Positions 26,306 through 35,815 of a stretch of DNA of 64,000 bases are shown in pieces. Source of the stretch: Roseovarius aestuarii. GTDB lineage: Bacteria; Pseudomonadota; Alphaproteobacteria; Rhodobacterales; Rhodobacteraceae. A program made the position numbers and the translations under genes. The stretch spans positions 62,001 through 126,000 of the forward strand of contig JAPWHL010000011.1 of the NCBI GenBank assembly GCA_027214255.1, read 5' to 3'. The notes under the pieces are model-generated. The model was not told the origin of the DNA, made no database searches, and saw only the letters and a program-made list of their open reading frames with translations. Every line of letters begins with the position of its first letter. Position 1 is the stretch's first letter.

Positions 26306-26758
26306 CTAGGTCAGCACCTTTTGCATGTAGACGCTTACATCGTTGACCTCGTAATCGCCAAACCGGTCACAGCGGGCGAAGCCGTTGCGCTCATAAAGTC
26401 GGACGGCGGCGGCCAGTGAATCGGCGGTTTCAAGCCGCAACAGCGTGAGCCCAGTTTCGCGTGCGTGGTCCTCTAATGCGCGCAACAATGCCGATGCCAC
26501 TCCTTTGCCGCGTGCATCCGCATTGGTGAACATCGACTTTATCTCGCCATAGTCGCCCTTGTTGACGATTGCGCCCGTTCCCATAACGGTGCTGCCCTGC
26601 CGTGCAATGACAAAATGGACCTCGGGGGCGCACAGCGCGTCAAACCCAAGAAAATAGTTTTCTTCCGGCGAGAACAGAGTGGTCATCATATGGTGGCTTT
26701 GTTCAAGCAGCGCCTTGGGGCCGGGATCAAGCGGGTTCGCTGGTTCAATGATCAGCAT
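26306..26758 (-). CDS. GNAT family N-acetyltransferase
   Basis: 150 residues from MLIIEPANPLDPG. The acetyl-CoA binding motif A is EIKSMFTNADARGKGVASAL (R/Q-x-x-G-x-G/A), and the C-terminal LYERNGFARCDRFGDY is the usual motif B. The substrate is unknown. The ATG at 26758 was chosen because the 56-residue upstream extension is Arg-rich and not family-like. The 284 bp from here to smc contain no gene that I can support. Confidence 0.85.
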   Translation of the reverse strand: MLIIEPANPLDPGPKALLEQSHHMMTTLFSPEENYFLGFDALCAPEVHFVIARQGSTVMGTGAIVNKGDYGEIKSMFTNADARGKGVASALLRALEDHARETGLTLLRLETADSLAAAVRLYERNGFARCDRFGDYEVNDVSVYMQKVLT

Positions 26759-27042
26759 GGGGGAGGGTCCTCGATTCCTGTGCGTCAACGTGGGTGTATG
26801 TTTGATGTCGCGCCCGACCAAAGGCAAGGGCCGGGCGCGAATGTGTCGGTATCTTGTGGATAACTCTGGGTTCGTGGCCATATCCTGTGGATTGGCGTTG
26901 ACACAATGGCGGCACGCCCCGCACAATTGCTTCCTGTTGCGCGACCGCTTGGAGAAGACTGCGGCACGTGAACATGATAGGCCATATCAAGGGCCTTTGA
27001 TCGGATGATAGACGCTGAATGACACGGGGTTAGGCACGCCAC

Positions 27043-30000
27043 TTGCGGTTTTCTAAACTTAGACTGACCGGCTTCAAAAGCTTTGTGGACCCGACCGACC
27101 TGATCATCGGCGAAGGGCGCACCGGCGTGGTCGGGCCAAACGGCTGTGGTAAATCCAACCTGCTAGAGGCGCTGCGTTGGGTCATGGGCGAAAACCGCCC
27201 TACGGCCATGCGCGGTGGCGGCATGGAGGATGTGATCTTTGCAGGGGCCTCGTCACGCCCGGCACGCAACTTTGCCGAAGTCACGATTCACATCGACAAT
27301 GCTGACAGGTTGGCCCCCGCAGGGTTTAACGATTCCGACACGTTGGAGATCACCCGCCGCATCACCCGCGACATCGGCAGTGCCTATCAGGTGAACGGCA
27401 AGGACGTGCGCGCGCGCGACGTGCAAATGTTGTTTGCGGATGCGTCGACGGGCGCGCATTCACCTGCCTTGGTTCGTCAGGGGCAGATTTCCGAACTGAT
27501 CAACGCCAAGCCCAAGGCCCGCCGCCGTATCCTGGAAGAAGCGGCTGGCATTTCTGGTCTCTATCAGCGCCGTCACGAAGCAGAGCTGAAGCTGAAAGGG
27601 GCCGAGGCTAATCTGACGCGTGTCGATGACGTGACCGAGCAACTGGCAGCGCAACTGGCTCAACTGGCCCGTCAAGCGCGGCAAGCGGCCCGTTATCGTG
27701 CCATCGGGGACGAACTACGTCAGGCAGAAGGTTTGTTGCTTTATCGTCGTTGGAAAGACGCGGATACCGCGCTGGCCACCGCGCGCGCCGAGCTGCGTGA
27801 ACGCACAACTATTGCCGCCCGCGCGGAGGCCGAGGCGCGAACGGCTGCTAAAACCCGCGCGACGGCCGACGATGTCCTGCCGGCCCTGCGTGAGGAAGAG
27901 GCGATTGCGGCCGCCGTCCTGCAACGCCTTAGTGTGGAACAGACCGGTCTGGCTGATCAGGAAGAGGCGGCGCGTGCGCGCATCGCCACATTGCGCGCCC
28001 GGGTCGAACAACTGACCCGCGATATTGAACGTGAGGCCGGATTGAACCGCGATGCGGTGGACACGATCGAGCGTTTGGAATGGGAGGCGCGCGAGCTGGC
28101 CAAGGCAGGCGAGGGGCATGGAGAGCGGCTGGAACTGGCCGCCGACGCGGCCAGCGAGGCTGCGCAGCTCTTGCAAACCCGCGAAACCGAATTGGGCACG
28201 ATCACCGAAGATGTCGCGCGCTTGGCTGCCCGTCACCAATCCGCGCAGCGATTGGTCAGTGACAACCGTAAGACACTGGAGCGCAGCGAGGCCGAGGCCA
28301 CGCGCGCGCGCGAGGCTGTTATTGCCAGCCAAGACGCCGTGAAAACAGCTGCGGCAGAGTTCGAAGCCGCCGCTGTTCGCGAGGCCGCCGCACTGAGCGC
28401 GGCAGAGGCCGCGGAGGATGCGTTGATTGCCGCCGATGAGGCGCGCAACGAAACCCAATCCCGTGAGGCGATCGCGCGCGGCGCGCGCAGCGAGGCCGAA
28501 GGTGAGGTCAGCGCATTGTCAGCCGAAGTTTCGGCCCTTGCGCGTCTGGTTCAGCGCGACACCGCAGAGGGCGGCCAGATATTGGATCGCTTGCAGGTTC
28601 AACAGGGCTATGAAAAAGCGCTGGGCGCTGCTCTGGCGGATGATTTGCGCGCGCCGCAGGTCGGTGCGGATGGCCCATCGGGTTGGGCGGAACTGCCGGG
28701 GTATGAAGCAGTGCAACCGCTGCCTGACGGGGCCACGCCCATCACACAAAACGTGTCGGTGCCCGACGTTCTGACCCGGCGGATGAGCCAGATCGGTCTG
28801 GTTGACGCCGAAACCGGTCCCAGCCTGCAAGCGGCGTTAAAACCCGGTCAGAGGTTGGTCAGTCTGGAGGGCGATTTATGGCGCTGGGACGGATATCGCG
28901 CCTGGGCCGAGGATGCACCGTCTGCAGCGGCGTTGCGGCTGCAACAGTTGAACCGTTTGGAAGAACTGAAACAATTGTTGGAACGGGCGAATTCGGCGGC
29001 TGATGGCGCGCGCCGTGCGCATGAAGTCCTAGGCGATCAGCTGGCCGAGCGGACCGAGGCCGACAAGGTGGCCCGTGCCGCCCGTCGCGCTGCTGACACC
29101 GCCGTTAATGACGCGTCCCGCGCGCTTAGCCGCGCCGAGGCGGATCACAATCTGGCGCAATCGCGGCTGGAATCGCTGGGCCTTGCGGTCACCCGTCACG
29201 AAGAAGAGGCCATGGGCGCACGCGCGCGTCTGGCCGAGGCCGAGCGAGGTCTGGCAGATTTGGGGGATCTAGACGCCGAACGTGCGCGCGCCGAGGCCTT
29301 GAAAATGACGGTCGAAGGCGCAAGGATCACGATGATGTCGCGCCGCTCGGCCCATGATGAATTACGCCGCGAAGCGGATGCGCGCCTGAAACGCTCACAG
29401 GAAGTGACAAAGGAACTCAGCGGCTGGCGCCATCGTCTGGAAACCGCTGAAAAGCGTAGCTCAGAATTGGCCGAGCGCAAGCTGACCTCCGAGGATGAGC
29501 TGAGCGAAGCCATGGCCGTGCCGGACCAGATTGCCACTGCAACGACGCTTTTGGTCGAAAAAACAACCGAGGCCGAGGCCCGTCGTGCCGCTGCGCGCGA
29601 TGCGTTGGCCGGAGGCGAAGCCGCTGCGCGTCAAGCCACCGAGGCCGAACGCGCTGCGGAGCGTGCCGCCAGCGAAGCACGTGAGGCGCGCGCGCGTTCG
29701 GAAGCGCGTACCGATGCAGCAAGCGAGGCCTGCAAGGCTGCCGTTCAGCGTATCAATGACGAGTTGGAAACAACCCCGGAGGCTTTGCTGGAAACGTTGA
29801 AAACCGACCCTGACACCATGCCGGATGCCGAGTCGATCGATGTCGATGTCAATCGCTTGAAACGTCAGCGCGATGCCTTGGGGGCGGTCAACTTGCGCGC
29901 CGAAGAAGATGCAAAAGAGATCGAGGTCGAACATTCCACGCTGATTGGTGAAAAGACAGATCTAGAGGCCGCGATCAAGGCGTTGCGGGGTGGCATTGCC

Positions 30001-30498
30001 AGCCTGAACCGTGAAGGGCGCGAACGTCTTTTGACTGCGTTTGAGCAGGTGAACAGCAACTTTACCCTGTTGTTCCAGCACCTGTTTGGTGGTGGCGAGG
30101 CCAATCTGGTATTGGTCGAAAGCGATGACCCGCTAGAGGCCGGGCTGGAAATTATGTGCCAACCGCCGGGCAAAAAGCTGGCGACACTGAGCCTGCTGAG
30201 CGGGGGCGAACAGACGTTGACTGCACTCGCGCTGATTTTTGCCGTGTTTCTGGCCAATCCCGCGCCGATCTGTGTGCTCGACGAGGTTGATGCTCCGCTG
30301 GATGATGCCAACGTCGCGCGGTTTTGTGATCTGCTGGACGAGATGTGCCGCCGCACTGATACCCGGTTCCTGATCATCACACATAACGCGTTGTCGATGA
30401 GCCGGATGGACCGCTTGTTTGGCGTGACGATGGCCGAACAGGGGGTTAGCCAGCTTGTCTCCGTCGATCTCAAGAAAGCCGAAGCGATGGTGGCCTGA
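27043..30498 (+). CDS. smc: Chromosome segregation protein SMC
   Basis: 1151 residues with a TTG start giving MRFSKLRLTGFKSFVDP, the standard SMC N-terminus. Walker A is GPNGCGKS (31-38). Long Glu/Ala/Arg-rich coiled coils flank a hinge around residues 500-640 (GYEKALGAALADDLRAPQ lies in it). The C-terminal head has the signature LSGGEQTLTALAL and Walker B ICVLDEVDAPLDD. SMC, with ScpA and ScpB (not in view), compacts and separates the replicated chromosome. The shape and length are typical. Confidence 0.96.
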   Translation: MRFSKLRLTGFKSFVDPTDLIIGEGRTGVVGPNGCGKSNLLEALRWVMGENRPTAMRGGGMEDVIFAGASSRPARNFAEVTIHIDNADRLAPAGFNDSDTLEITRRITRDIGSAYQVNGKDVRARDVQMLFADASTGAHSPALVRQGQISELINAKPKARRRILEEAAGISGLYQRRHEAELKLKGAEANLTRVDDVTEQLAAQLAQLARQARQAARYRAIGDELRQAEGLLLYRRWKDADTALATARAELRERTTIAARAEAEARTAAKTRATADDVLPALREEEAIAAAVLQRLSVEQTGLADQEEAARARIATLRARVEQLTRDIEREAGLNRDAVDTIERLEWEARELAKAGEGHGERLELAADAASEAAQLLQTRETELGTITEDVARLAARHQSAQRLVSDNRKTLERSEAEATRAREAVIASQDAVKTAAAEFEAAAVREAAALSAAEAAEDALIAADEARNETQSREAIARGARSEAEGEVSALSAEVSALARLVQRDTAEGGQILDRLQVQQGYEKALGAALADDLRAPQVGADGPSGWAELPGYEAVQPLPDGATPITQNVSVPDVLTRRMSQIGLVDAETGPSLQAALKPGQRLVSLEGDLWRWDGYRAWAEDAPSAAALRLQQLNRLEELKQLLERANSAADGARRAHEVLGDQLAERTEADKVARAARRAADTAVNDASRALSRAEADHNLAQSRLESLGLAVTRHEEEAMGARARLAEAERGLADLGDLDAERARAEALKMTVEGARITMMSRRSAHDELRREADARLKRSQEVTKELSGWRHRLETAEKRSSELAERKLTSEDELSEAMAVPDQIATATTLLVEKTTEAEARRAAARDALAGGEAAARQATEAERAAERAASEAREARARSEARTDAASEACKAAVQRINDELETTPEALLETLKTDPDTMPDAESIDVDVNRLKRQRDALGAVNLRAEEDAKEIEVEHSTLIGEKTDLEAAIKALRGGIASLNREGRERLLTAFEQVNSNFTLLFQHLFGGGEANLVLVESDDPLEAGLEIMCQPPGKKLATLSLLSGGEQTLTALALIFAVFLANPAPICVLDEVDAPLDDANVARFCDLLDEMCRRTDTRFLIITHNALSMSRMDRLFGVTMAEQGVSQLVSVDLKKAEAMVA

Positions 30499-30505
30499 GA
30501 CGTAA

Positions 30506-30523
30506 GGCGCGCTTAAGCGCGCC
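30506..30523. terminator. GC-rich palindrome between convergent smc and lytic transglycosylase genes
   Basis: GGCGCGC-TTAA-GCGCGCC, a perfect 18-bp palindrome with 7-bp GC arms. It lies 8 bp after the smc stop and 17 bp after the other gene's stop. No T run, so it is a weak or bidirectional terminator. Confidence 0.55.
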
Positions 30524-30539
30524 CTACAGGCACTGCGTT

Positions 30540-31730
30540 TTACAATCTGTTGAGCAATGCCAACGTGGGCCACGCATCGGCGGGCAAGCCCAGTTTATGC
30601 TGTACATCCTGCACTGCCGCGCGTGTGCCCGAGCCAAGAATGCCGTCGATTTTACCCACGTCATACCCCCGCTTGGCCAGTTTGGATTGAAGCTGTTTCA
30701 TCTGACTGCCTGTCAGGCCGTTTTCGGGTGTGCCATGGGTCATCACCGGGGCGCCCTCGAGGCGAGTGGCAAAATATGCGGCAGTCAGAACATAGGTATA
30801 GCTTTGATTCCATTCGAAATAGACGCGGAAGTTTGGATAGGCCAGAAATGCCGGTCCCTTGCGGCCCTCGGGCAAGAGGATGCTGGCAGGCAGATCTCCT
30901 GCGATTTTTCCGTGACGAGGCTTCACGCCCAAGGCCGCCCATTCCCTGGCCGGTTTTTGGGTGCGCAATCCTGTCTGCGACCAATCTAGGGTCTCGGGTA
31001 CGGCGATTTCTTGCAGCCATGGTTCGCCCGCGCGCCAACCAAGGTGGGACAGCATTTTACCGCCAGACAAGAGGGCATCAGGGGCTGATGACTTCAGATT
31101 CACATGCCCGTCGCCGTCACCGTCGACACCGTTTTCTATAATGTCGCGTGGCAGCATCTGGACCATGCCGATCTCTCCGGCCCATGCGCCGGTGGTCTTG
31201 GTCGGGCTGAAATCGCCCTTTTCGAAGAGTTCCAACGCCGCGAAAACCTGTGGGCGAAACAATTGCGGGCGACGGCAGTCATGCGACAGCGTGACGAGCG
31301 CGTTCAACGTATTGAAATTGCCCTGAAATCCGCCATAATCCGTTTCAAACGCCCAAAACGCCAACAGCACACCTCGGTTGATACCGTATTGGGTTTCGAT
31401 CCGGTCGAAGATGGTATCAAACTGTTTTGCCTTTGAGCGGCCTGTGTTCAAGCGACCGGATGAGATCAGGCGTTGCGCGAATTCGGTAAAGGGTTTCTGA
31501 AAGACGCCTTGGGCGCGATCGGCTTTGAGAACAGCATTGTCCTGACGGGCCGACGCAAAGAATCGGTCAACTGTTGCCGGTGCATGACCTTTGGAGACGG
31601 CTTCGGATTTCATAGCCTGGACGAACTCGCTGAAACTGCCGCCGCACGAGGTTTCGGCCTCAACGGGCAGGGCGGTTAACGACAGGGCGACGAGCGGGGC
31701 AAGGGCAGGAATAATCCGGAGAAATCTCAT
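30540..31730 (-). CDS. Lytic murein transglycosylase (MltB family, SLT_2) with peptidoglycan-binding domain
   Basis: 396 residues: a signal peptide of about 25 residues (cleavage after VEA), an MltB-type catalytic domain with the probable catalytic Glu in LLAFWAFETDYGGF, the conserved GEIGMVQMLPRDI and DGDGHVNL segments, and a C-terminal PG_binding_1 domain (residues about 335-395, KLAKRGYDVGKIDGILGSGT). It cleaves peptidoglycan glycan strands with anhydro ends in the periplasm. There is no lipobox, so it is probably soluble. A perfect CtrA-type site lies 25 bp upstream of its ATG. Confidence 0.92.
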   Translation of the reverse strand: MRFLRIIPALAPLVALSLTALPVEAETSCGGSFSEFVQAMKSEAVSKGHAPATVDRFFASARQDNAVLKADRAQGVFQKPFTEFAQRLISSGRLNTGRSKAKQFDTIFDRIETQYGINRGVLLAFWAFETDYGGFQGNFNTLNALVTLSHDCRRPQLFRPQVFAALELFEKGDFSPTKTTGAWAGEIGMVQMLPRDIIENGVDGDGDGHVNLKSSAPDALLSGGKMLSHLGWRAGEPWLQEIAVPETLDWSQTGLRTQKPAREWAALGVKPRHGKIAGDLPASILLPEGRKGPAFLAYPNFRVYFEWNQSYTYVLTAAYFATRLEGAPVMTHGTPENGLTGSQMKQLQSKLAKRGYDVGKIDGILGSGTRAAVQDVQHKLGLPADAWPTLALLNRL

Positions 31731-31754
31731 AAGTGGCCTCGTGACTTTGACGTG

Positions 31755-31770
31755 TTAACGAAACCTTAAC
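31755..31770. promoter_or_regulatory. CtrA-type site upstream of the lytic transglycosylase gene
   Basis: TTAA-N7-TTAAC, an exact match to the full CtrA consensus (TTAA 31755-31758, TTAA 31766-31769, C 31770). It ends 25 bp before the transglycosylase ATG at 31730, the position of a core promoter. CtrA controls cell-cycle, envelope and motility genes in alphaproteobacteria. Confidence 0.6.
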
Positions 31771-31835
31771 GGGTTTCATAACCGGGTTCACGAGGGAATT
31801 CTGACGGTTTTAACGCATCCATGGGGCGTAGGGGC

Positions 31836-32744
31836 TTAAATTAATGAGGCTACGCCCGCCAATGCCAGCACCACGAACCAGACGCGCCACAGCACGCGCA
31901 GCGTCGCATGAATATCGTCTGGGCCCAGATCGCGCTGCCCCGTCGGATGAACGAACGGGTGATCCTCGACGCGTCCATGATAGCTGCGCGGCCCGGCAAG
32001 GGCGACATTTATGGCGCGGGCCATGGCGGATTCGGGCCAACCTGCATTGGGGGATCTGTGCAGGCGGGCATCTTGCGCGATTGCGTCCCATTGCGGTTTT
32101 GGGCTGCTCAGCGCCCAGATCAAGAACGCGGTTATCCGTGCCGGAACAAAGTTCATGACATCATCCGCACGCGCCGCCGCCCATCCGAATGCGGCATAGC
32201 GTGAAGTGCGATAGCCGATCATGCTATCGGCCGTGTTGACCATTTTATAGAGGGCCAGCCCCGGCAACCCGGCGACAGCAAACCAAAAGACGGGCGCAAT
32301 CACACCGTCGCTGAAGTTTTCCGCACCTGATTCGATTGCGGCCCGAGCGACATCGGTTTGCGTCATCGCCCCTGTGTCGCGTCCAACGATCATGCTGACC
32401 GCCACGCGCCCGTCACCCACGCTGAGCAACAAGGCGTCTGCCACTGCCGCTACATGATCAATCAATGAACGATGCGCGAACAGGATAGCTGCGGCGCAAA
32501 CCGTCACCACCCCGCCCAGAGATGACAGGGCGGCCCCAACCAATACAGCACAAAGACCAAGGGCCGTGAGGGTTAAAAAACCTTTGAGGTGGCGGGCTTG
32601 GCCTGTGTTGAACTTTTGCTCCAATGCGCGAATCATACGCCCCATAACGATGGCGGGATGCGCGACACGGGTCCACATCCAACGCGGCTCTCCCATCACG
32701 GCATCCAGAACAAGGGCGAGCGCAAGGCAGAAAGGAATGCTCAC
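31836..32744 (-). CDS. cobD: Adenosylcobinamide-phosphate synthase CobD/CbiB
   Basis: 302 residues with a GTG start at 32744 (VSIPFCLALALVLDAVMGEP); the longer frame to 32840 adds a non-family N-terminus. The family pattern is clear: LDAVMGEPRWMWTRVAHPAIVMG, ESGAENFSDGVIAPVFWFAVAGLPG, and a membrane-rich body. It joins aminopropanol phosphate to adenosylcobyric acid in cobalamin assembly. No other cob genes are visible; the gene stands alone between the CtrA-site-linked genes. Confidence 0.93.
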   Translation of the reverse strand: MSIPFCLALALVLDAVMGEPRWMWTRVAHPAIVMGRMIRALEQKFNTGQARHLKGFLTLTALGLCAVLVGAALSSLGGVVTVCAAAILFAHRSLIDHVAAVADALLLSVGDGRVAVSMIVGRDTGAMTQTDVARAAIESGAENFSDGVIAPVFWFAVAGLPGLALYKMVNTADSMIGYRTSRYAAFGWAAARADDVMNFVPARITAFLIWALSSPKPQWDAIAQDARLHRSPNAGWPESAMARAINVALAGPRSYHGRVEDHPFVHPTGQRDLGPDDIHATLRVLWRVWFVVLALAGVASLI

Positions 32745-32874
32745 GGAGTGCGACCCCTGCTGATTTCGGTGGTAGTATTCATCCGGACGTCCCCGTAGAA
32801 ATGGTGCGCGCACCCAAGCGGAATCTTGCCTGTTTAGCAAGTGACGAAGACGCCCTGGTCAGAGAACGGATTTG

Positions 32875-32890
32875 TTAACCATTTGTTAAC
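32875..32890. promoter_or_regulatory. CtrA-type site upstream of the pseudo-receiver gene
   Basis: TTAA (32875-32878)-N7-TTAAC (32886-32890), an exact full CtrA consensus. It lies 73 bp before the ATG at 32963, a usual distance for an activated promoter, and about 130 bp from the divergent cobD start. Confidence 0.65.
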
Positions 32891-32962
32891 TTTGCGGACC
32901 GAGACCGTTTTATGCGTGCAACGATCTTGGTCGCCGTCCCGTCCCGCCTCATCGGAGGATAC

Positions 32963-33325
32963 ATGAAGGTTCTCATCGCTGAGAGTAATCCCGATCTGGG
33001 GCGTCTGTGGCAACGGCACATGGACCGTCAAGGTATGACCACCCGCCTGGAAACTGGTCAATCCGGTGCGATATCCGCCCTTCAGACGCAAAGTTTCGAT
33101 GTTATAGTTCTCAATCTGGTTTTGTCAGAAGGCAGTGCTATCGCGATTGCGGATTTCGCCAGCTACAGGCACCCGGAATCACAGATCGTCTTTGTAACCA
33201 ACACGTCGTTTTTTTCGGACGGATCGATCTTTTCTCTGAACGCCAACACCCGCGCGCTTGTACAGACCGACACACCACCCGAGGATCTAACGGCGATGGT
33301 CGAACATTACGGGCGCATCGCTTAG
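32963..33325 (+). CDS. Stand-alone pseudo-receiver (degenerate response regulator)
   Basis: 120 residues from MKVLIAESNPDLGRLW, CheY-sized. The alpha/beta order of a receiver is visible, but the phosphoacceptor Asp is Asn51 (VIVLNLVLSEG), only Glu7 remains of the acidic pair, and the conserved C-terminal Lys before Pro is Gln (LVQTDTPP). It is therefore unlikely to be phosphorylated by the normal route and may work by protein-protein contact. A GGAGGA ribosome site fits the ATG. The perfect CtrA site upstream hints at a cell-cycle or motility-linked role, which is inference. Confidence 0.72.
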   Translation: MKVLIAESNPDLGRLWQRHMDRQGMTTRLETGQSGAISALQTQSFDVIVLNLVLSEGSAIAIADFASYRHPESQIVFVTNTSFFSDGSIFSLNANTRALVQTDTPPEDLTAMVEHYGRIA

Positions 33326-33536
33326 GGGATTCGATCCGGGCGGGGTCGCCCGTCTTGTGCAGTTGGCGCTGTGGCGAAGGTGACAAAGATCATCTGCGCC
33401 TGTGGTTTAAAGGCGTTGTACCACCAGATGTAGGTTGCAAAATGGTGACGTAACAAAAATTCTCATTCCCTTAACTTGATTGTCACAGGTCGCGCGGCAT
33501 CCTGTCTTGAGACGCATCCTGGGAGGGCGCAAAGCG

Positions 33537-33890
33537 ATGGATCATTTTCTACCCAAAGAAGTTCAGGAAGGGCTGGATCAGGCGCGCAAGGTTGCGCTGC
33601 GCCGCAGCCACCGCTTGATGGTTGAAGTGGCCGGGCGGGCCTATCCGGTTTTGCGTGCATGGGATGGCGGATTTGCGATCGAGGCGCGGACCGCGCCGCA
33701 TTTGCGCGGCTTGGTGGACCTTTTCGATGGCGGGCGGCATTTATCGCAATGCTTGATCGTTACCTCCAGCGAGGAAAATGGCGAGTGGTGTTTTGACTAC
33801 AAGCGCATGACTGAGGCGAGCGGCAGCCAGCCGTTGGATTTTGCGCGGGCCAGTGATGCCCCAGCAGGCTTGTTGGAGTATGACGGCTAG
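33537..33890 (+). CDS. Conserved hypothetical protein
   Basis: 117 residues from MDHFLPKEVQEGLDQARKVA. No signal peptide or membrane span. The beginning looks like an amphipathic helix and the middle a mixed alpha/beta domain with VAGRAYPVLRAWDGGFAIEA and FDGGRHLSQCLI. I cannot assign a function. The reading frame and codon usage are normal for the region, so it is probably real. Confidence 0.68.
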   Translation: MDHFLPKEVQEGLDQARKVALRRSHRLMVEVAGRAYPVLRAWDGGFAIEARTAPHLRGLVDLFDGGRHLSQCLIVTSSEENGEWCFDYKRMTEASGSQPLDFARASDAPAGLLEYDG

Positions 33891-33996
33891 CGCGCGCCCC
33901 TAGTATTTTGCCCTAAAAGCCGGTCTTGAAACGATCCGCTTTATGCCTGATTGATTGCGCGGATGGGGCACCGTTCTCCACCCGCGCGTTGGTGAC

Positions 33997-35181
33997 TTAT
34001 TGCAGGTCAGAGAATGCGTCTTGCAGGCGGCGAACGGCCTCGATCACTCGCGCACGCGGAGTGGCTAGATTGAAACGCAAGAATGTCTCGCCGCCGGAGC
34101 CAAACGTGGGACCGTGGTTGGCGGCTATGCGCGCGGTGTGTTCAACTCGTTCGGTGAATTCCGTACGGTTCATTCCGGTGTCGGCAAAATCCACCCATGC
34201 CAGATAGGTCGCTTCCAGAGGCATAGAGCGCAGGCCGGGAATGGCATTGACGCCCTCGTCGAACAGTTTGCGATTGCCATCCAGATAATCGCACAGGGCA
34301 TCGACCCATGCCGCGCCTTCGGGTGAGTAGGCCGCCTCGGACATTTCCAGACCGAAAGACCCCGGTGACAGGCCCATAGCATTCATGCGCGCCGCGAAAC
34401 GATCACGCAGACCGCCATCGGGAATGATCACATTGCCCGCATGCGCGCCGGCGATGTTGAAGGTTTTGGTCGTCGCCATCATCATGATCAGACGATCCTC
34501 AACACCGTTGATCAGGCCCATGGGTGTGTGCGTGTGGCCCGGCATGACCAGATCGTGATGGATCTCGTCCGAGACTAGGATCAAGTCGTGACGCTGTGCA
34601 AAATCGGCTACGGCTTGTAGTTCTCCACGGGACCAAACCCGCCCGCCGGGATTGTGCGGTGAACACAGGATCAACATCCGCTCGTTGCCGCTCATCTGGG
34701 CATCATAGGCGTCGAAATCCATCTGGTATCGCCCATCGACCTGCGCCAAGGGGCATTCTACAACGTCGCGCCCAGCGGCGGAAATCACCCGGGCAAACGC
34801 ATGATAAACGGGCGTAAAGATGACCACCCCATCTCCGGGTGCGGTAAACGCATCCACGCACATGGCTGTGCCGTTGACCAACCCATGGGTGGTGAAAATC
34901 CAATCCTGCTCGATTGGCCATCCGTGACGTTCTTTCATCCACCATTGAATGGCCGCACGATACGAGCCGTCCCGACCATAATAACCGAAAATGCCATGTT
35001 CCAGCATGTTCTGCACAGCGCGTGACACGCAAGCTGGCGGGCGAAAGTCCATGTCCGCAACCCACATGGCGATACCATCTTGGGGGGAAACACCGTATTT
35101 TGCCTGCATGCTGTCCCATTTCTCGGAATGGGTGCCGACACGATCGATGATCTCGTCAAAATCCCGGCTGGAGGTGTTCAT
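33997..35181 (-). CDS. MalY/PatB-type PLP-dependent C-S lyase (cystathionine beta-lyase-like aminotransferase)
   Basis: 394 residues of the fold-type I aminotransferase family. It has the MalY/PatB features WVADMDFRPP near the N-terminus, LCSPHNPGGRVW, SDEIHHDLVMPGH and the PLP-binding lysine in ATTKTFNIAGAHAGN. It probably splits cystathionine or related C-S bonds. It is divergent from def, with 110 bp between the starts. Confidence 0.88.
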   Translation of the reverse strand: MNTSSRDFDEIIDRVGTHSEKWDSMQAKYGVSPQDGIAMWVADMDFRPPACVSRAVQNMLEHGIFGYYGRDGSYRAAIQWWMKERHGWPIEQDWIFTTHGLVNGTAMCVDAFTAPGDGVVIFTPVYHAFARVISAAGRDVVECPLAQVDGRYQMDFDAYDAQMSGNERMLILCSPHNPGGRVWSRGELQAVADFAQRHDLILVSDEIHHDLVMPGHTHTPMGLINGVEDRLIMMMATTKTFNIAGAHAGNVIIPDGGLRDRFAARMNAMGLSPGSFGLEMSEAAYSPEGAAWVDALCDYLDGNRKLFDEGVNAIPGLRSMPLEATYLAWVDFADTGMNRTEFTERVEHTARIAANHGPTFGSGGETFLRFNLATPRARVIEAVRRLQDAFSDLQ

Positions 35182-35291
35182 GGTCTGCTCCTGTCTTATT
35201 GAACGCGCATGCGCATAACACAGGCTACTTGTCTGGCGGGCAGGCGCAAGGGCCGTTGCACTATGGGCGCGGGTGGCCTACATGAACGGCC

Positions 35292-35810
35292 ATGAAAATG
35301 CCCATCCTGATCCACCCCGATCCGCGCCTTAAAAAGGTATGTGACCCAGTGACTGACATCACGGGTGATCTGCGCCAATTGTCCAATGATATGCTGGAAA
35401 CGATGTATGATGCGCCTGGCATCGGGCTGGCCGCGCCGCAGGTCGGTATTCTGACCCGTCTGATCGTGCTGGATTGCGTCAAGGAAGAGGGGCAGGCGCC
35501 CCGCCCGACGGTGATGATCAATCCGGTGATTACCGCGCACTCGGACACTCAGAATGTTTACGAGGAAGGCTGCCTGTCGATCCCAGATCAATTCGCCGAG
35601 GTGACACGCCCCGCAGAAATCGACGTCAGTTGGCTGGATGTCGATGGCGAAGAGCAGAAGGCCACCTTCGACGGGCTTTGGGCAACCTGTGTCCAGCACG
35701 AGATCGACCATCTGGATGGCAAGCTGTTCATCGATTATCTGGGCCCTATGAAACGTCAACTGATCACGCGTCGCATGCAGAAACTGAAACGCGAACAGGC
35801 ACGGGGGTAG
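35292..35810 (+). CDS. def: Peptide deformylase
   Basis: 172 residues with all three active-site motifs intact: GIGLAAPQVG (44-53), EEGCLSIP with metal-ligand Cys94, and QHEIDHLDG with His136, Glu137 and His140. It removes the formyl group from new proteins. It starts the def - def-like - fmt cluster, spaced 5 and 110 bp. Confidence 0.96.
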   Translation: MKMPILIHPDPRLKKVCDPVTDITGDLRQLSNDMLETMYDAPGIGLAAPQVGILTRLIVLDCVKEEGQAPRPTVMINPVITAHSDTQNVYEEGCLSIPDQFAEVTRPAEIDVSWLDVDGEEQKATFDGLWATCVQHEIDHLDGKLFIDYLGPMKRQLITRRMQKLKREQARG

Positions 35811-35815
35811 GTGTA

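Noticed and set aside
28300..29800. Long minus-strand and off-frame open stretches inside smc
   Set aside because: They are antisense or out-of-frame shadows of the GC- and Ala-rich coiled coils; no start signals or family features.
33329..33370. TTCGATCC-like motif that resembles a tRNA T-loop
   Set aside because: No flanking acceptor or anticodon stems of the right spacing; the surrounding sequence does not fold as a tRNA.
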